This document shows positions 24,469 through 34,486 of a stretch of 64,000 bases of DNA, one piece after another. The position numbers were made by a program, and so were the translations under genes. The notes beneath the pieces are model-generated. The model saw only the letters and a program-made list of their open reading frames with translations, was not told where the DNA came from and searched no databases. Each line of letters opens with the position of its first letter. Position 1 is the first letter of the stretch. Source of the stretch: Ruegeria meonggei (GTDB lineage Bacteria > Pseudomonadota > Alphaproteobacteria > Rhodobacterales > Rhodobacteraceae); NCBI RefSeq assembly GCF_900172215.1, contig NZ_FWFP01000005.1:62001-126000 (forward strand), written 5' to 3'.

Positions 24469-27388
24469 CCCCAGCTCCACGCCTCGCGTCTTTGCTGTTC
24501 CCCCCGGCGCGGATTTCCCCAAAGCGCTGGTAGAGGGGCTAAGGGCCCGCAACGCTGCTTTTCCACCCGAGGCACTGGCGCGGGTCCAGCTGGTCGTCAA
24601 CACTCGCCGCATGGACCGCCGTGTGCGCGAACTGTTTGATCAGGGCCCAGCCTGCCTGTTGCCGCGGCTTTCGCTAGTCACCGATTTAGGCGAGAGCGCT
24701 GATCTGGCGCAGGTCCCACCTGCCATTCCTCCGCTGCGCCGTAGACTGGAACTGACGCAGTTGGTCGCCAAACTGTTAGAGCAGCAGCCGGATTTGGCCG
24801 CACGGTCTTCGCTGTTTGATCTGTCCGACAGTCTGGCGGCACTGATTGACGAAATGCAAGGAGAAGGCGTTTCACCGGATGCGATCCGGCACCTGGATGT
24901 CAGCGACATGTCCGGCCACTGGGCGCGGGCGCAGGACTTCATCGGTATTGCCGATCAATTCATCGATGCTGGCGCCGATACGCTGGACGCCCAAGCCCGG
25001 CAACGGCAGGTGGTTAAGACTTTGATTGCGCGCTGGCAGATCGCACCACCGCAGCATCCGGTAATCCTGGCCGGATCCACGGGATCTCGCGGAACAACCT
25101 TGATGCTGATGAAGGCCGTGGCCCGTCTGCCGCAAGGCGCGTTAATCCTGCCCGGCTATGATTTCGACCAACCGGACCATGTTTGGCACAGGCTGGATGA
25201 CGCTTTGACATCCGAGGATCATCCGCAATTCCGGTTCCGCAAGCTGATGACCGAGCTTGAGATACAGCCCGGCCAAATCAAGCGCTGGACCGACGATGAA
25301 CCGCCGTCGCCCGCCCGTAATCGCTTGATTTCCCTAACCTTACGCCCTGCCCCAATCACCGACGCCTGGATGTCCGAAGGTCCGCAACTGACCGATCTGG
25401 ACGCGGCAACCAAAGACCTGACACTGGTCGAGGCACAATCCCCCCGGGCCGAGGCCTTGGCGATTGCTCTGCGCTTGCGTCAGGCCGCCGAAGCCGGCCA
25501 GACTGCGGCGCTAATCACACCCGACAGGATGCTGACCCGTCAGGTCAGCGCTGCACTGGATCGATGGGACATCCTGCCCGATGACAGCGCCGGCTTACCG
25601 TTGCAACTGTCTCCGCCCGGTCGATTCCTGCGTCATGTGGCGGGCCTGTTCGCACGGCGGCTAGAGGGCGAGGCGCTGTTGACACTGCTCAAGCATCCGC
25701 TCTGTCATGATGGTGGTGATCGCGGCGCGCACCTGTTGCACACCCGCGATCTGGAGTTGGATTTGCGACGGCATGGCCCACCGTTTCCGGACAGGCCCAG
25801 CCTGACGGGTTTTGCCATCCGCAAAGAAGTGCCCGAAGTTTGGATGAACTGGCTTGCCGCGCTGTTCTGCGATCAGCAGGTGACAGGCGAATTGCACCTG
25901 TCTGACTGGGTCGCACGCCTGCGCAACCTGGCCGAGGCTATTTCAGCAGGAAATACAGGTGAAACTGGAACGCTGTGGGATAAGAACGCCGGTCAAAAGG
26001 CGCTGGCAGTTCTGACCGCTCTGGAAATGGAAGCGCAACATGGCGGGTCGATGACTGCCCATGACTTCGCCGATCTTCTGGGTGCGCTTTTGGCGGGTGA
26101 AGAGGTCCGCGATCGGGACGCGCCACATCCGTATATCATGATCTGGGGCACACTTGAGGCCCGTGTTCAAGGGGCCGATCTGCTGATCCTTGGCGGCCTG
26201 AACGAAGGCAGCTGGCCCGAGGCGGCAGCACCGGACCCCTGGCTGAACCGCCAGATGCGCGACAAGGCTGGGTTGTTGCTGCCCGAACGTCGGATCGGGC
26301 TGTCGGCGCATGATTTTCAGCAGGCCGTTGGCGCGCCTGAGGTCTGGCTGACCCGCGCAACCCGCTCTGACGATGCTGAAACCGTGCCATCGCGCTGGCT
26401 GAACCGGCTAACGAACCTTTTGCTGGGCTTGCCGGGGCAGGGTGGCCCCGCGGCTTTGACAGACATGAGCACGCGCGGCGATCAATGGCTACGCTGGTCC
26501 GAACAGCTGGAAGCCGCGCCCGAGATCACTGCCGCACCGCGACCGTCACCGCGCCCTCCGGTTGCTGCGCGCCCGCGCCGCCTGAGCGTGACCGAGATCA
26601 AGCGTCTGATCCGCGATCCCTATGCGATCTATGCCAAGCATGTGCTGCGTCTGAGGCCGCTGGACCCGTTGGTACAGGCCCCCGACGCCTTGCTGCGCGG
26701 CATTGTCATCCACGAGATCCTTGAGCACTTCGTCAAAGACAGCGTTCTTGACACTGCGTTGTTGACCCGGGATAATTTTCTGAAACGCGCTGAAACCCTT
26801 CTGGATCAACATGTTGCCTGGCCCACAGCTCGCAAGTTGTGGCTGGCACGTCTGGAACGGATCGCCGATGACTTTCTACACGCCGAGGCAGCTCGTCGCG
26901 GTGACGGTGGACCAGTGGCATTTGAGGCCGCGATGAAGCTGGTTCTGGCCCCGCTGGATTTCACCATTGCAGGTCGCGCTGACCGGATTGACCGCAACAG
27001 TCGCGGCGCGTTGCGGATTGTGGATTACAAAACGGGCGCACCACCAACTGAAAGCCAGCAGAGCAAGTTTGACAAACAGCTGTTGATCGAGGCAGCGATG
27101 GCCGAACAAGGCGGTATCGATGGGATGGACCCCATGTCCGTGGCCGAAGCTGTCTTTATCGGCATGGGTGGCACCTACAAGGAAGTCGCAGCCCCCCTGA
27201 CCAAGGAACCGCCTGACAAGGTTCTGGCTGAGTTGAAAGAGCTAGTTTCAGCGTATTTAGAGCCTGATCAGGGTTTCACATCCCGCCGGATGCTGCACAA
27301 GGACACCGATATTGGCGACTATGACCATCTGGCCCGGTTCGGAGAATGGGACCGTACCGGTGAAACAACCCCCGAGGATCTGAAATGA
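24461..27388 (+). CDS. addB: Double-strand break repair protein AddB
   Basis: Subunit of the AddAB helicase-nuclease that resects double-strand breaks for RecA. The 975-residue protein has an inactive helicase-like N-terminal region (GSTGSRGTTLMLM, not a standard P-loop) and a C-terminal RecB-type nuclease with AGRADRIDR and RIVDYKTG. The cysteines that hold an iron-sulfur cluster in Bacillus AddB are not seen around the nuclease domain. ATG 24461 is preferred over the TTG six bases upstream. It overlaps murU and addA. Confidence 0.94.
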   Translation: MFDPSSTPRVFAVPPGADFPKALVEGLRARNAAFPPEALARVQLVVNTRRMDRRVRELFDQGPACLLPRLSLVTDLGESADLAQVPPAIPPLRRRLELTQLVAKLLEQQPDLAARSSLFDLSDSLAALIDEMQGEGVSPDAIRHLDVSDMSGHWARAQDFIGIADQFIDAGADTLDAQARQRQVVKTLIARWQIAPPQHPVILAGSTGSRGTTLMLMKAVARLPQGALILPGYDFDQPDHVWHRLDDALTSEDHPQFRFRKLMTELEIQPGQIKRWTDDEPPSPARNRLISLTLRPAPITDAWMSEGPQLTDLDAATKDLTLVEAQSPRAEALAIALRLRQAAEAGQTAALITPDRMLTRQVSAALDRWDILPDDSAGLPLQLSPPGRFLRHVAGLFARRLEGEALLTLLKHPLCHDGGDRGAHLLHTRDLELDLRRHGPPFPDRPSLTGFAIRKEVPEVWMNWLAALFCDQQVTGELHLSDWVARLRNLAEAISAGNTGETGTLWDKNAGQKALAVLTALEMEAQHGGSMTAHDFADLLGALLAGEEVRDRDAPHPYIMIWGTLEARVQGADLLILGGLNEGSWPEAAAPDPWLNRQMRDKAGLLLPERRIGLSAHDFQQAVGAPEVWLTRATRSDDAETVPSRWLNRLTNLLLGLPGQGGPAALTDMSTRGDQWLRWSEQLEAAPEITAAPRPSPRPPVAARPRRLSVTEIKRLIRDPYAIYAKHVLRLRPLDPLVQAPDALLRGIVIHEILEHFVKDSVLDTALLTRDNFLKRAETLLDQHVAWPTARKLWLARLERIADDFLHAEAARRGDGGPVAFEAAMKLVLAPLDFTIAGRADRIDRNSRGALRIVDYKTGAPPTESQQSKFDKQLLIEAAMAEQGGIDGMDPMSVAEAVFIGMGGTYKEVAAPLTKEPPDKVLAELKELVSAYLEPDQGFTSRRMLHKDTDIGDYDHLARFGEWDRTGETTPEDLK

Positions 27389-30300
27389 GCGCCCGCAACG
27401 ACGCAACTGAGCGGCAGGTGCAGGCGGCGCGGCCGGATGCCTCGACCTGGTTGGCGGCCAATGCGGGGTCGGGCAAGACACGAGTGCTGACAGACCGGGT
27501 GGCGCGTTTGCTGCTGGACGGCGTGCAGCCGCAACACATCCTGTGCCTGACCTATACCAAGGCCGCGGCCAGCGAGATGCAAAACCGGCTGTTCGACCGC
27601 CTTGGTGAATGGGCTATGCGAGAAGACGCAAGCCTACTGACGCAACTGACCGAACTGGGCGTACCGGGCACCATCGATCCGGGCAGGCTGGCGCAAGCAC
27701 GCACCCTTTTTGCTCGCGCGATAGAAACGCCCGGCGGGTTGAAGATTCAGACCATCCACTCGTTCTGCGCCTCGCTGCTGCGGCGCTTTCCGTTGGAAGC
27801 CGGGGTCAGCCCGCAGTTTTCCGAAATGGAGGGCCGCGCCGCAGCCCTGTTGCGTGACGAGATCGTCGAGGATTTTGCCGATGGACCCCAGGCTGAATTG
27901 ATCGAAGATGTCGCCCGGTTTGTCACCGACACCGGATTCGACAAGTTGACCGCGGCAGTCACACAAAAACGAAATTTGTTTGCGCAAGCTTTGACGTGGC
28001 CTGACCTTCTACAGCAGTTTGGCTTGCCCGAGGGGTTCGACGAGGACAAACTGCTGGCGCGCGTGTTTCTGGGCGGAGAGATTGACCTGATCCGCTCGAT
28101 CCTGCCAGCGTTGACCGAAAGTGGCGGCAACAATGCCAAGGCGGCCGGTAAGCTCGACATGTTTACTGAGGGCCGGATTGGCTACTTACCCATGTTGGAA
28201 AGCGTGTTTTTGACCGGAAAGTCGGCTAAAGAGCCGTTTACTGCCAAGATCAACAGCTTTCCCACCAAGGCCCTGCGAGACGGGGCGCTGGCCGGGCAGA
28301 TGCCGCAGCTGGAAGCCTTCATGCTGCGGATCGAAGCCGCGCGCGAGCAACGGCTGGCGTTGGTGGCCGCGCGTAAAACCCATGTCCTGCACCGCTTTGC
28401 TGCTGCGTTCCTGCCGGAATATGAGCGGCGCAAGCAGCTGCACGGCTGGTTGGATTTCGACGATCTGATCCTGCGTGCACGGCAGGTTCTGAACGACCCC
28501 GCGGTGGCTGAGTGGGTCTTGTACCGTCTGGACGGCGGCATCGACCACATTCTGGTCGATGAGGCGCAGGATACCAGCCCGGATCAGTGGGATGTGGTTG
28601 AGAAACTGGCACAGGAATTCACCAGCGGGGAAGGGGCCCGATCAGGGGTCGAGCGCACGATTTTTGTAGTCGGAGACAAGAAACAGTCGATCTATTCTTT
28701 CCAGGGCGCTGACCCGCAAGCCTTTGACCGGATGCAGGCCGAGTTTGGGCAGAAGCTGGCGGAATCAGGCTCTAAACTGTGGGATTCCACGCTGGAATAC
28801 TCGTTCCGGTCCTCCAGCGCGATTCTGTCCTTAGTCGACATTCTGTTTGAGAACCGCGCCGAGGCCGGGTTCCACAAAGAAAGCCAACACCGCGCGTTCA
28901 AGGCCGATCTGCCGGGACGGGTGGATTTGTGGCCTGTGGTCGAAAAGGTCGAGGATCAGGAGGACGGCGATTGGACCGACCCGGTCGATCGCCCCGGCGC
29001 ACGCCACCACACCGTCATTCTGGCAGAACAGGTGGCCCGGTCAATCAAGGCCATGATCGAAGCCGGGGAAACCATCCCTGAAGATGGCCAAACGCCGGGC
29101 GCCTTTGTGCGGCGCAAGGTTGAGCCGGGGGACTTCCTGATCCTCGTGCAGCGTCGGTCGGATCTGTTTGCCGAGATCATCCGCGCCTGCAAGGCCGAAG
29201 GGTTGCCCATCGCCGGGGCTGACCGGTTAAAAGTGGGTGCGGAACTTGCCGTCAAGGACTTGGCCGCACTGCTCAGCTTTTTGGCCACGCCCGAAGACAG
29301 CCTGTCGCTGGCCACGGTGTTGAAATCCCCTCTGTTTGGTTGGAGCGAGCAGCAGCTGTTTGATCTCGCCCATCGCCGGGACGAACAGTTTCTGTGGGCC
29401 GCGCTGCGCCATCGGGCTGAGGATTTTCCTGAAACGCTGGATATATTGAACGATCTGCGCGGCCGGATCGACTTTCTTCGCCCCTACGACCTGATCGAAC
29501 GCATACTGACTCGCCATGATGGGCGGCGGAAACTGTTGGGGCGTTTGGGGGCCGAGGCCGAAGACGGGATCAACGCATTGCTGTCTCAGGCGTTGGCCTA
29601 TGAACGTACTGATATTCCCAGCCTGACCGGATTCCTGGTCTGGATGCAAACCGACGATCTGGAAATCAAACGACAGATGAGCGGTGTTGGCAACATGATC
29701 CGGGTGATGACGGTACATGGCTCAAAGGGGTTAGAAGCTCCGATCGTAATCCTGCCAGACACCGGCAAACGACAGGCCCCGCGTGATGCCGAGATCATGC
29801 CGGCCGCGGACACACCGCTGTGGAAGGTGCCCGCGGATGCCTCTCCGGCCCTGATTGCGCAGGCGCGGCAAGAGGCGCGGACGCGGGAAGAGAACGAACG
29901 CCTCAGATTATTGTATGTGGCCCTAACACGGGCCGAAAAGTGGTTGATCGTCGCGGCGGCTGGGGATGTCGGCAAGGACGGAACCAGTTGGTACCAGATG
30001 GTTGAGGCCGCAATGACCGGTGTCGGAGCCACGCGGTTACCGGGTTCGGAAACCATGCGGCTTTCCCATGGGTCCTGGGATGAATTACCGATGACTGAGC
30101 GCACCGAAACCGTGGTGCCGGACACAGGTTTGCCGCTATACTTCCGATCACCGGCCACGCCGCCAGACCCGGGCTCAGACACGCTCAGCCCGTCTGATTT
30201 GGGGGGTGCAAAAGCACTGCCCGGCGATTCCGGTCAGGATGAAGACGCCGCGAAACGCCGCGGAACGCATCTGCACCTGTTGTTGGAACATCTGCCATCC

Positions 30301-30735
30301 GTCACTCAGGAAAAATGGCCGCAGCTCTGCGCCAGGGTTCTGCCCGATATGCAGGAAACTGAACGGCAAGAGTTGCTGGACGAGGTCTGCCAGGTGCTGA
30401 AAGCGCCCCATCTGCAATCGGTTTTTGCAGCTGATACATTGGCCGAAGTTCCGGTGACAGCTGACCTGAACGGTCGGCGTTTGCACGGGGTCATCGACCG
30501 GTTGATTGTTCATGATGATCAGGTACAGGTGATTGATTTCAAATCCAATTCTACAGTCCCGGATACCCCGCTCACGGTCCCCGAGGGTCTGCTGCGTCAG
30601 ATGGGGGCCTATGCGCACGCGCTGTCATTGGTCTATCCCGATCGCGACATCCAAACCGCGATCCTGTGGACCCGCACGGCCGAGTTAATGTGGCTGCCAC
30701 ACGATCTTCTGACAGACGCATTGGCCCGCACCTAG
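27385..30735 (+). CDS. addA: Double-strand break repair helicase AddA
   Basis: UvrD-type helicase and nuclease subunit of AddAB. The 1116-residue protein carries motif I ANAGSGKTRVLTDR, CLTYTKAAASEM, motif II DEAQDTSPDQW, motif III VVGDKKQSIYSFQGADP, VMTVHGSKGLEAPIV, YVALTRAEKWL, and a C-terminal nuclease with HGVIDRLIV and QVIDFKSN. It starts in an ATGA overlap with addB and ends the overlapping run; trxA follows with its own promoter. Confidence 0.97.
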   Translation: MSARNDATERQVQAARPDASTWLAANAGSGKTRVLTDRVARLLLDGVQPQHILCLTYTKAAASEMQNRLFDRLGEWAMREDASLLTQLTELGVPGTIDPGRLAQARTLFARAIETPGGLKIQTIHSFCASLLRRFPLEAGVSPQFSEMEGRAAALLRDEIVEDFADGPQAELIEDVARFVTDTGFDKLTAAVTQKRNLFAQALTWPDLLQQFGLPEGFDEDKLLARVFLGGEIDLIRSILPALTESGGNNAKAAGKLDMFTEGRIGYLPMLESVFLTGKSAKEPFTAKINSFPTKALRDGALAGQMPQLEAFMLRIEAAREQRLALVAARKTHVLHRFAAAFLPEYERRKQLHGWLDFDDLILRARQVLNDPAVAEWVLYRLDGGIDHILVDEAQDTSPDQWDVVEKLAQEFTSGEGARSGVERTIFVVGDKKQSIYSFQGADPQAFDRMQAEFGQKLAESGSKLWDSTLEYSFRSSSAILSLVDILFENRAEAGFHKESQHRAFKADLPGRVDLWPVVEKVEDQEDGDWTDPVDRPGARHHTVILAEQVARSIKAMIEAGETIPEDGQTPGAFVRRKVEPGDFLILVQRRSDLFAEIIRACKAEGLPIAGADRLKVGAELAVKDLAALLSFLATPEDSLSLATVLKSPLFGWSEQQLFDLAHRRDEQFLWAALRHRAEDFPETLDILNDLRGRIDFLRPYDLIERILTRHDGRRKLLGRLGAEAEDGINALLSQALAYERTDIPSLTGFLVWMQTDDLEIKRQMSGVGNMIRVMTVHGSKGLEAPIVILPDTGKRQAPRDAEIMPAADTPLWKVPADASPALIAQARQEARTREENERLRLLYVALTRAEKWLIVAAAGDVGKDGTSWYQMVEAAMTGVGATRLPGSETMRLSHGSWDELPMTERTETVVPDTGLPLYFRSPATPPDPGSDTLSPSDLGGAKALPGDSGQDEDAAKRRGTHLHLLLEHLPSVTQEKWPQLCARVLPDMQETERQELLDEVCQVLKAPHLQSVFAADTLAEVPVTADLNGRRLHGVIDRLIVHDDQVQVIDFKSNSTVPDTPLTVPEGLLRQMGAYAHALSLVYPDRDIQTAILWTRTAELMWLPHDLLTDALART

Positions 30736-30740
30736 ATATC

Positions 30741-30769
30741 TTGACGTTGGAATACCCGACACCTAGGTT
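30741..30769 (+). promoter_or_regulatory. Candidate sigma-70-type promoter of trxA
   Basis: TTGACG at 30741-30746 and TAGGTT at 30764-30769 are separated by 17 bases and end 35 bases before the trxA ATG. The -35 is a good match and the -10 is weaker. Confidence 0.5.
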
Positions 30770-30804
30770 CAGTGACCAAGCATTCCCCATTCAGGAGACA
30801 GATT

Positions 30805-31125
30805 ATGTCGACCGTTGCCGTTACCGACGATACCTTTGACGCCGAAGTCAAGAACTCTGACATCCCCGTGGTTGTCGATTTCTGGGCCGAATGGTGCGGC
30901 CCCTGTAAGCAGATCGGCCCCGCTCTGGAAGAGCTGGCCTCTGAATACGGCGGCAAAGTGAAGATTGCCAAGGTGGACGTGGACAACAACCCGAACGCCG
31001 CCGCCGCGATGGGCGTGCGCGGTATTCCGGCGCTGTTCATCTTCAAGGATGGTCAGGTTGTATCGAACCGCGCAGGGGCCGCACCCAAAGCGGCGCTGCA
31101 AAGCTGGATCGACGAATCCATCTGA
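30805..31125 (+). CDS. trxA: Thioredoxin 1
   Basis: General disulfide reductase of 106 residues. The active site is WCGPC (Cys31 and Cys34) in [16 protein letters not shown], with [11 protein letters not shown] supplying the cis-proline. ATG 30805 follows an AGGAG site; an upstream frame extension is not part of the family. It has its own candidate promoter and a terminator, so it is probably a single-gene unit. Confidence 0.98.
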   Translation: MSTVAVTDDTFDAEVKNSDIPVVVDFWAEWCGPCKQIGPALEELASEYGGKVKIAKVDVDNNPNAAAAMGVRGIPALFIFKDGQVVSNRAGAAPKAALQSWIDESI

Positions 31126-31143
31126 TCAGAGCGTTTTGTGATC

Positions 31144-31170
31144 AACGGGCATCGCTGGTCGGTGCCCGTT
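31144..31170 (+). terminator. Intrinsic terminator of trxA
   Basis: AACGGGCA pairs with TGCCCGTT (8 bases, 11-base loop) and is followed by ATTCTTT, 18 bases after the trxA stop. Confidence 0.8.
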
Positions 31171-31179
31171 ATTCTTTGC

Positions 31180-31953
31180 CTATTGCCCGCCCGATGCCGG
31201 GCCGATCCATTCCCGAGGCAACGTAAGCACCGGCCCACCCGGCCGATGGCGCCTGTCCAGGGGATGCGGAAATTGGGTTGAGGGCACCGCTTGTTTCACG
31301 CGGTCCCGCCGCAGGAATGTGGCCTCGATCACGCGGGGAAAGGTCTCATCTTCGATCTCGACCGTGCCAGACGCGTTGTTTGGATGGATATGGGCGCAAA
31401 CAAACCCATCCTTCAACGCAGACAGGGCAGGGTAAGCGCGTTGGAACGCACCGGGTTTCATCAGGATTGACGGGATGCGGTGCAGTTCAAGAACGATGAT
31501 CCGAAACCGGTGCAAAAGGGCCGTGGGCAGGGTCGAAAGAACGGGGTATTCGGCCGCCTCGATATCCATCTGCAGGATCATATCACCTTCAGGCGGTGCA
31601 AGTTCTGCCATCCAATCCTCAAGCGAGATAACGTCATCGCCCGATTTGGCCGCCAGGTGCTTTTTGATGAACACCGAGTTTGGAACGCTCAACATAGGCT
31701 CATCAACGGAACCGTCCGCCATAAAGGATGGAATATCGTGCTTGGCCAAGTCCATTTCAAAACTGGATTGCACCGATACACCGGGCGAGAAACAGGCGAC
31801 TATGTCGTCCAGATCATTGGGCAGAAGATAGCCACCATCGCCAAATTCGCCGATGCGAATAAGCTTGTGCCCCAGATCAAATGGTCTGACCACATCAGCC
31901 AGAAAAGCCCGCCGGTCTGCGGTTGTCATGTCAGGTTCGGGCGTGGGCAGCAT
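31180..31953 (-). CDS. FkbM-like methyltransferase domain protein
   Basis: A 257-residue protein with features of the FkbM/Methyltransf_21 group: LIRIGEFGDGGYLLPNDLDD near the N-terminus, CFSPGVS, and LQMDIEAAEYPVL, the counterpart of the D-(I/V)-E-G motif with Ala-Ala in place of Gly. The normal glycine-rich SAM loop (GxGxG) is not obvious, so activity is uncertain. ATG 31953 has GGAG five bases away. Similar proteins occur in surface-polysaccharide settings, but there are none here. Confidence 0.72.
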   Translation of the reverse strand: MLPTPEPDMTTADRRAFLADVVRPFDLGHKLIRIGEFGDGGYLLPNDLDDIVACFSPGVSVQSSFEMDLAKHDIPSFMADGSVDEPMLSVPNSVFIKKHLAAKSGDDVISLEDWMAELAPPEGDMILQMDIEAAEYPVLSTLPTALLHRFRIIVLELHRIPSILMKPGAFQRAYPALSALKDGFVCAHIHPNNASGTVEIEDETFPRVIEATFLRRDRVKQAVPSTQFPHPLDRRHRPGGPVLTLPREWIGPASGGQ

Positions 31954-32058
31954 GGAAACTCCGCCGAAGGTGATTTCTGTCTGTTCACCTTGTCTTGTCA
32001 CGCAAAGATTCTGTTTACAAGCCGTGGGCAAGCGCCCGATGGCGTGCCGCAAAAAGAA

Positions 32059-32084
32059 AAGCCGCCCCAAAGTTCGGGCGGCTT
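32059..32084 (-). terminator. Intrinsic terminator after the DUF1127 gene
   Basis: On the minus strand AAGCCGCCC pairs with GGGCGGCTT, followed by TTCTTTTT; the stem begins 28 bases past the stop. Textbook rho-independent structure. Confidence 0.88.
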
Positions 32085-32111
32085 AAGCAATTGTTTTGAT
32101 CAGAACGCTGA

Positions 32112-32306
32112 TCAGAGGTCTTTGATATCCGCGCGGCACAGACCGATATCGTCCAGCTGTGCATCGCTAAGCACCAACAGCGCCTTGCGGGTCTTGCGGG
32201 TTTCGCTCCACTCGGCGGCTTTTTCGTAAGCGCCAAGAAACGCGTCCACTACATGCAGGATGGTAGCTGCTCCGAGCGGCGCATGGATATTTGCGGTGGT
32301 TGCCAT
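32112..32306 (-). CDS. DUF1127 small protein
   Basis: A 64-residue protein ending in the DUF1127 (YjiS-like) motif LSDAQLDDIGLCRADI. The preceding basic helix TRKTRKALLVL is typical. Some short DUF1127 proteins in alphaproteobacteria affect phosphate, carbon or RNA metabolism; nothing here narrows that down. Start at 32306 follows an AAAAGGAA site. It has its own terminator and is divergent from hslV by 197 bases. Confidence 0.88.
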   Translation of the reverse strand: MATTANIHAPLGAATILHVVDAFLGAYEKAAEWSETRKTRKALLVLSDAQLDDIGLCRADIKDL

Positions 32307-32503
32307 TTGCGCATTCCTTTTAACTGAAACAGCCGACCTCGTGTCGGTTGTGAGCCTCATTTAGGATGTTCCCCTGAGTCCCACAATTGCTGGTTCAACA
32401 GTCCCGGATTGCATTCAGTGCATATCTTTTGGGCGGTTCGTGAACTGTTGCGCTGCGGGCGGGTCCGGCCCATATAGGACGCCAGACGTATTCGGAGGCA
32501 TTC

Positions 32504-33061
32504 ATGGCAGACAGCGATTTTCCCGGTTGGCACGGCACGACGATCATTGGCGTCAAAAAAGGCGGCCATGTGGTGATTGCCGGGGACGGGCAGGTCAGCC
32601 TGGGCCAAACCGTGATCAAGGGCACGGCCCGCAAGGTGCGCCGCCTGTCGCCCGGTGGGTTCGAGGTTGTGGCAGGTTTTGCCGGATCAACGGCCGACGC
32701 ATTCACCTTGCTGGAACGGCTGGAGGCCAAACTTGAAGCCACACCGGGTCAGCTGGCCCGTGCCTCGGTCGAGCTGGCCAAGGACTGGCGTACTGATAAA
32801 TACCTGCAAAAACTTGAGGCGATGCTGATCGTCACCGATGGCAAGGATCTGCTGGTGATCACCGGGGCAGGCGACGTGCTTGAGCCGGAACATAACGTAG
32901 CCGCCATCGGATCGGGTGGGAACTTTGCCCTGGCAGCAGCGCGCGCGATGATGGACAGCGACAAAACGGCCGAAGAAGTTGCACGCGAAGCGATGGCGAT
33001 TGCCGCTGATATCTGTGTCTATACCAACGGCAAGCTGACAGTTGAGACGATCTCAGGCTAG
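32504..33061 (+). CDS. hslV: ATP-dependent protease subunit HslV
   Basis: Proteasome-like peptidase subunit of HslUV. The 185-residue precursor has an 11-residue propeptide before the catalytic Thr12 in [10 protein letters not shown], then [16 protein letters not shown] and [13 protein letters not shown]. Autoprocessing at Gly-Thr is expected. Its partner hslU is 1.4 kb away, separated by an opposing transporter gene whose end overlaps this one by 9 bases, so the usual hslVU operon is broken here. Confidence 0.97.
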   Translation: MADSDFPGWHGTTIIGVKKGGHVVIAGDGQVSLGQTVIKGTARKVRRLSPGGFEVVAGFAGSTADAFTLLERLEAKLEATPGQLARASVELAKDWRTDKYLQKLEAMLIVTDGKDLLVITGAGDVLEPEHNVAAIGSGGNFALAAARAMMDSDKTAEEVAREAMAIAADICVYTNGKLTVETISG

Positions 33062-34294
33062 CAGCGCCTTGATCTCTTTGCCTTTCCACCGCATGTGCAT
33101 CCCGATCAGGCCCAGCAGCGCCGTTGCGATGACGATGTAATAGGGCAGACGGATATCAAAGCTCATCAATCCGCCGCCGATCAGGGACATGACACCCCCC
33201 GCCAGACAGAACACGGCGGTGGTAACACCCATGACCCAGCCCTGATCGGTCTCGCTGACGGCTGAGGAAAACAGGCCCAGCAAAGTTGGGTATGAGACCC
33301 CGAAGAAGAAATAAAAGAAAAAGACGGGGATATAGCTGAGAATGCCGCTGGGGCTGAACGCAAAGCCAAGACCGCAGATTACCATGACCACCAGCGAAGT
33401 ATAGATGATCTGGTGTTTGCTGAACCTCTCCTGCGCGGGTTTGACAAGGAAGGTGCTTGAGAACGCCAGCGCGATGCCGATCACCACCATCGCCATGCTG
33501 CCGCCGATCACCCCATAGCCCCAGGCACTGGTCAGGAAATTGTCGACGAAAACGTAAAACGTGACGTTGGCGATCATGAATAACGCATAGACAGGCAGGA
33601 TTTTCAAAACCAACGGGTGTTCGCGTACTGCAATCAGACTGTCGGTGACATCGCGCGGGCGAAAGACAAAGGCGGTGCGCTCGGTCCGCAGGTCTTTGAA
33701 AAAGAAAGTCACAAGGAAAATGGCGATCAACACCAGAACAAAGGCCCCGTAGAACGGCGTTTTCAGGGTCGCGAAGCTGCCCAGCAGCGCCGTATCCGAA
33801 AGAACCGCACCAATGATCGGCCCACCAACCAGGCCAAAACTGACACCGGTGATGATATAGCCCATATTGCGGTCGCGGTCTGCGGCATCTGTGCTGCCAT
33901 CAATCATCGCCGCCTGCGCGATTGGCTGGTTTCCGGCAGTAAAACCGGTGATGGACCGGCCTATGATCAGCAGCAGCAGACTGTTGAGATACAGCGCGGC
34001 AATCGTCAGAGCATAGCCCACAAGTGCCCCGCTCAGACAGACCAGCAGCGCATTCTTGCGCCCAATGGAATCCGACACTTTGGACACGTAAACCACGCCC
34101 AGAAACCAGGACAGAAAGAAACAGCCGATCACCAGCCCATAATACAAATGCCGGGTTCCCGCGGCGGTACTGGCCGGCAAAAACCCGGATTTCGTTTCCA
34201 TGATCAGCGAGTTGATGATGGGAAACACCAACCCCTGTCCGATCAGGTCTACAAAAACCACAAACAGCAGGGTGATCTTGGCAATTTTCGACAT
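33053..34294 (-). CDS. MFS transporter
   Basis: A 413-residue major facilitator with about 12 membrane helices. It starts [21 protein letters not shown], resembling tetracycline/multidrug-type DHA1 carriers, and has a loop-2/3-like [16 protein letters not shown] motif and the [12 protein letters not shown] segment. The substrate cannot be inferred. It lies on the minus strand between hslV and hslU, with a divergent 192-base gap to hslU, and looks inserted into an ancestral hslVU pair. Confidence 0.9.
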   Translation of the reverse strand: MSKIAKITLLFVVFVDLIGQGLVFPIINSLIMETKSGFLPASTAAGTRHLYYGLVIGCFFLSWFLGVVYVSKVSDSIGRKNALLVCLSGALVGYALTIAALYLNSLLLLIIGRSITGFTAGNQPIAQAAMIDGSTDAADRDRNMGYIITGVSFGLVGGPIIGAVLSDTALLGSFATLKTPFYGAFVLVLIAIFLVTFFFKDLRTERTAFVFRPRDVTDSLIAVREHPLVLKILPVYALFMIANVTFYVFVDNFLTSAWGYGVIGGSMAMVVIGIALAFSSTFLVKPAQERFSKHQIIYTSLVVMVICGLGFAFSPSGILSYIPVFFFYFFFGVSYPTLLGLFSSAVSETDQGWVMGVTTAVFCLAGGVMSLIGGGLMSFDIRLPYYIVIATALLGLIGMHMRWKGKEIKALLA

Positions 34295-34486
34295 CTCGCG
34301 CTCCTGACCCTCAACGCTTTGAAATCATTGTAACAGAAAGGCCGCGTTTCGCCTAAAGCCGAGGCATTGCAAACCGGAAGGGCGGTTGTTAACCACGACA
34401 TCGAAACAAATAGGCTTGGTTGTTTTCGCAAATGCTGTGACTACCTAAGCCGGATGATCAACACGCCGACCGAAAGGACCGCCCCC

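Noticed and set aside
31288..31304. parS-like GTTTCACG near the 31.2 kb methyltransferase gene
   Set aside because: Only one half-site matches; the other half is unrelated.
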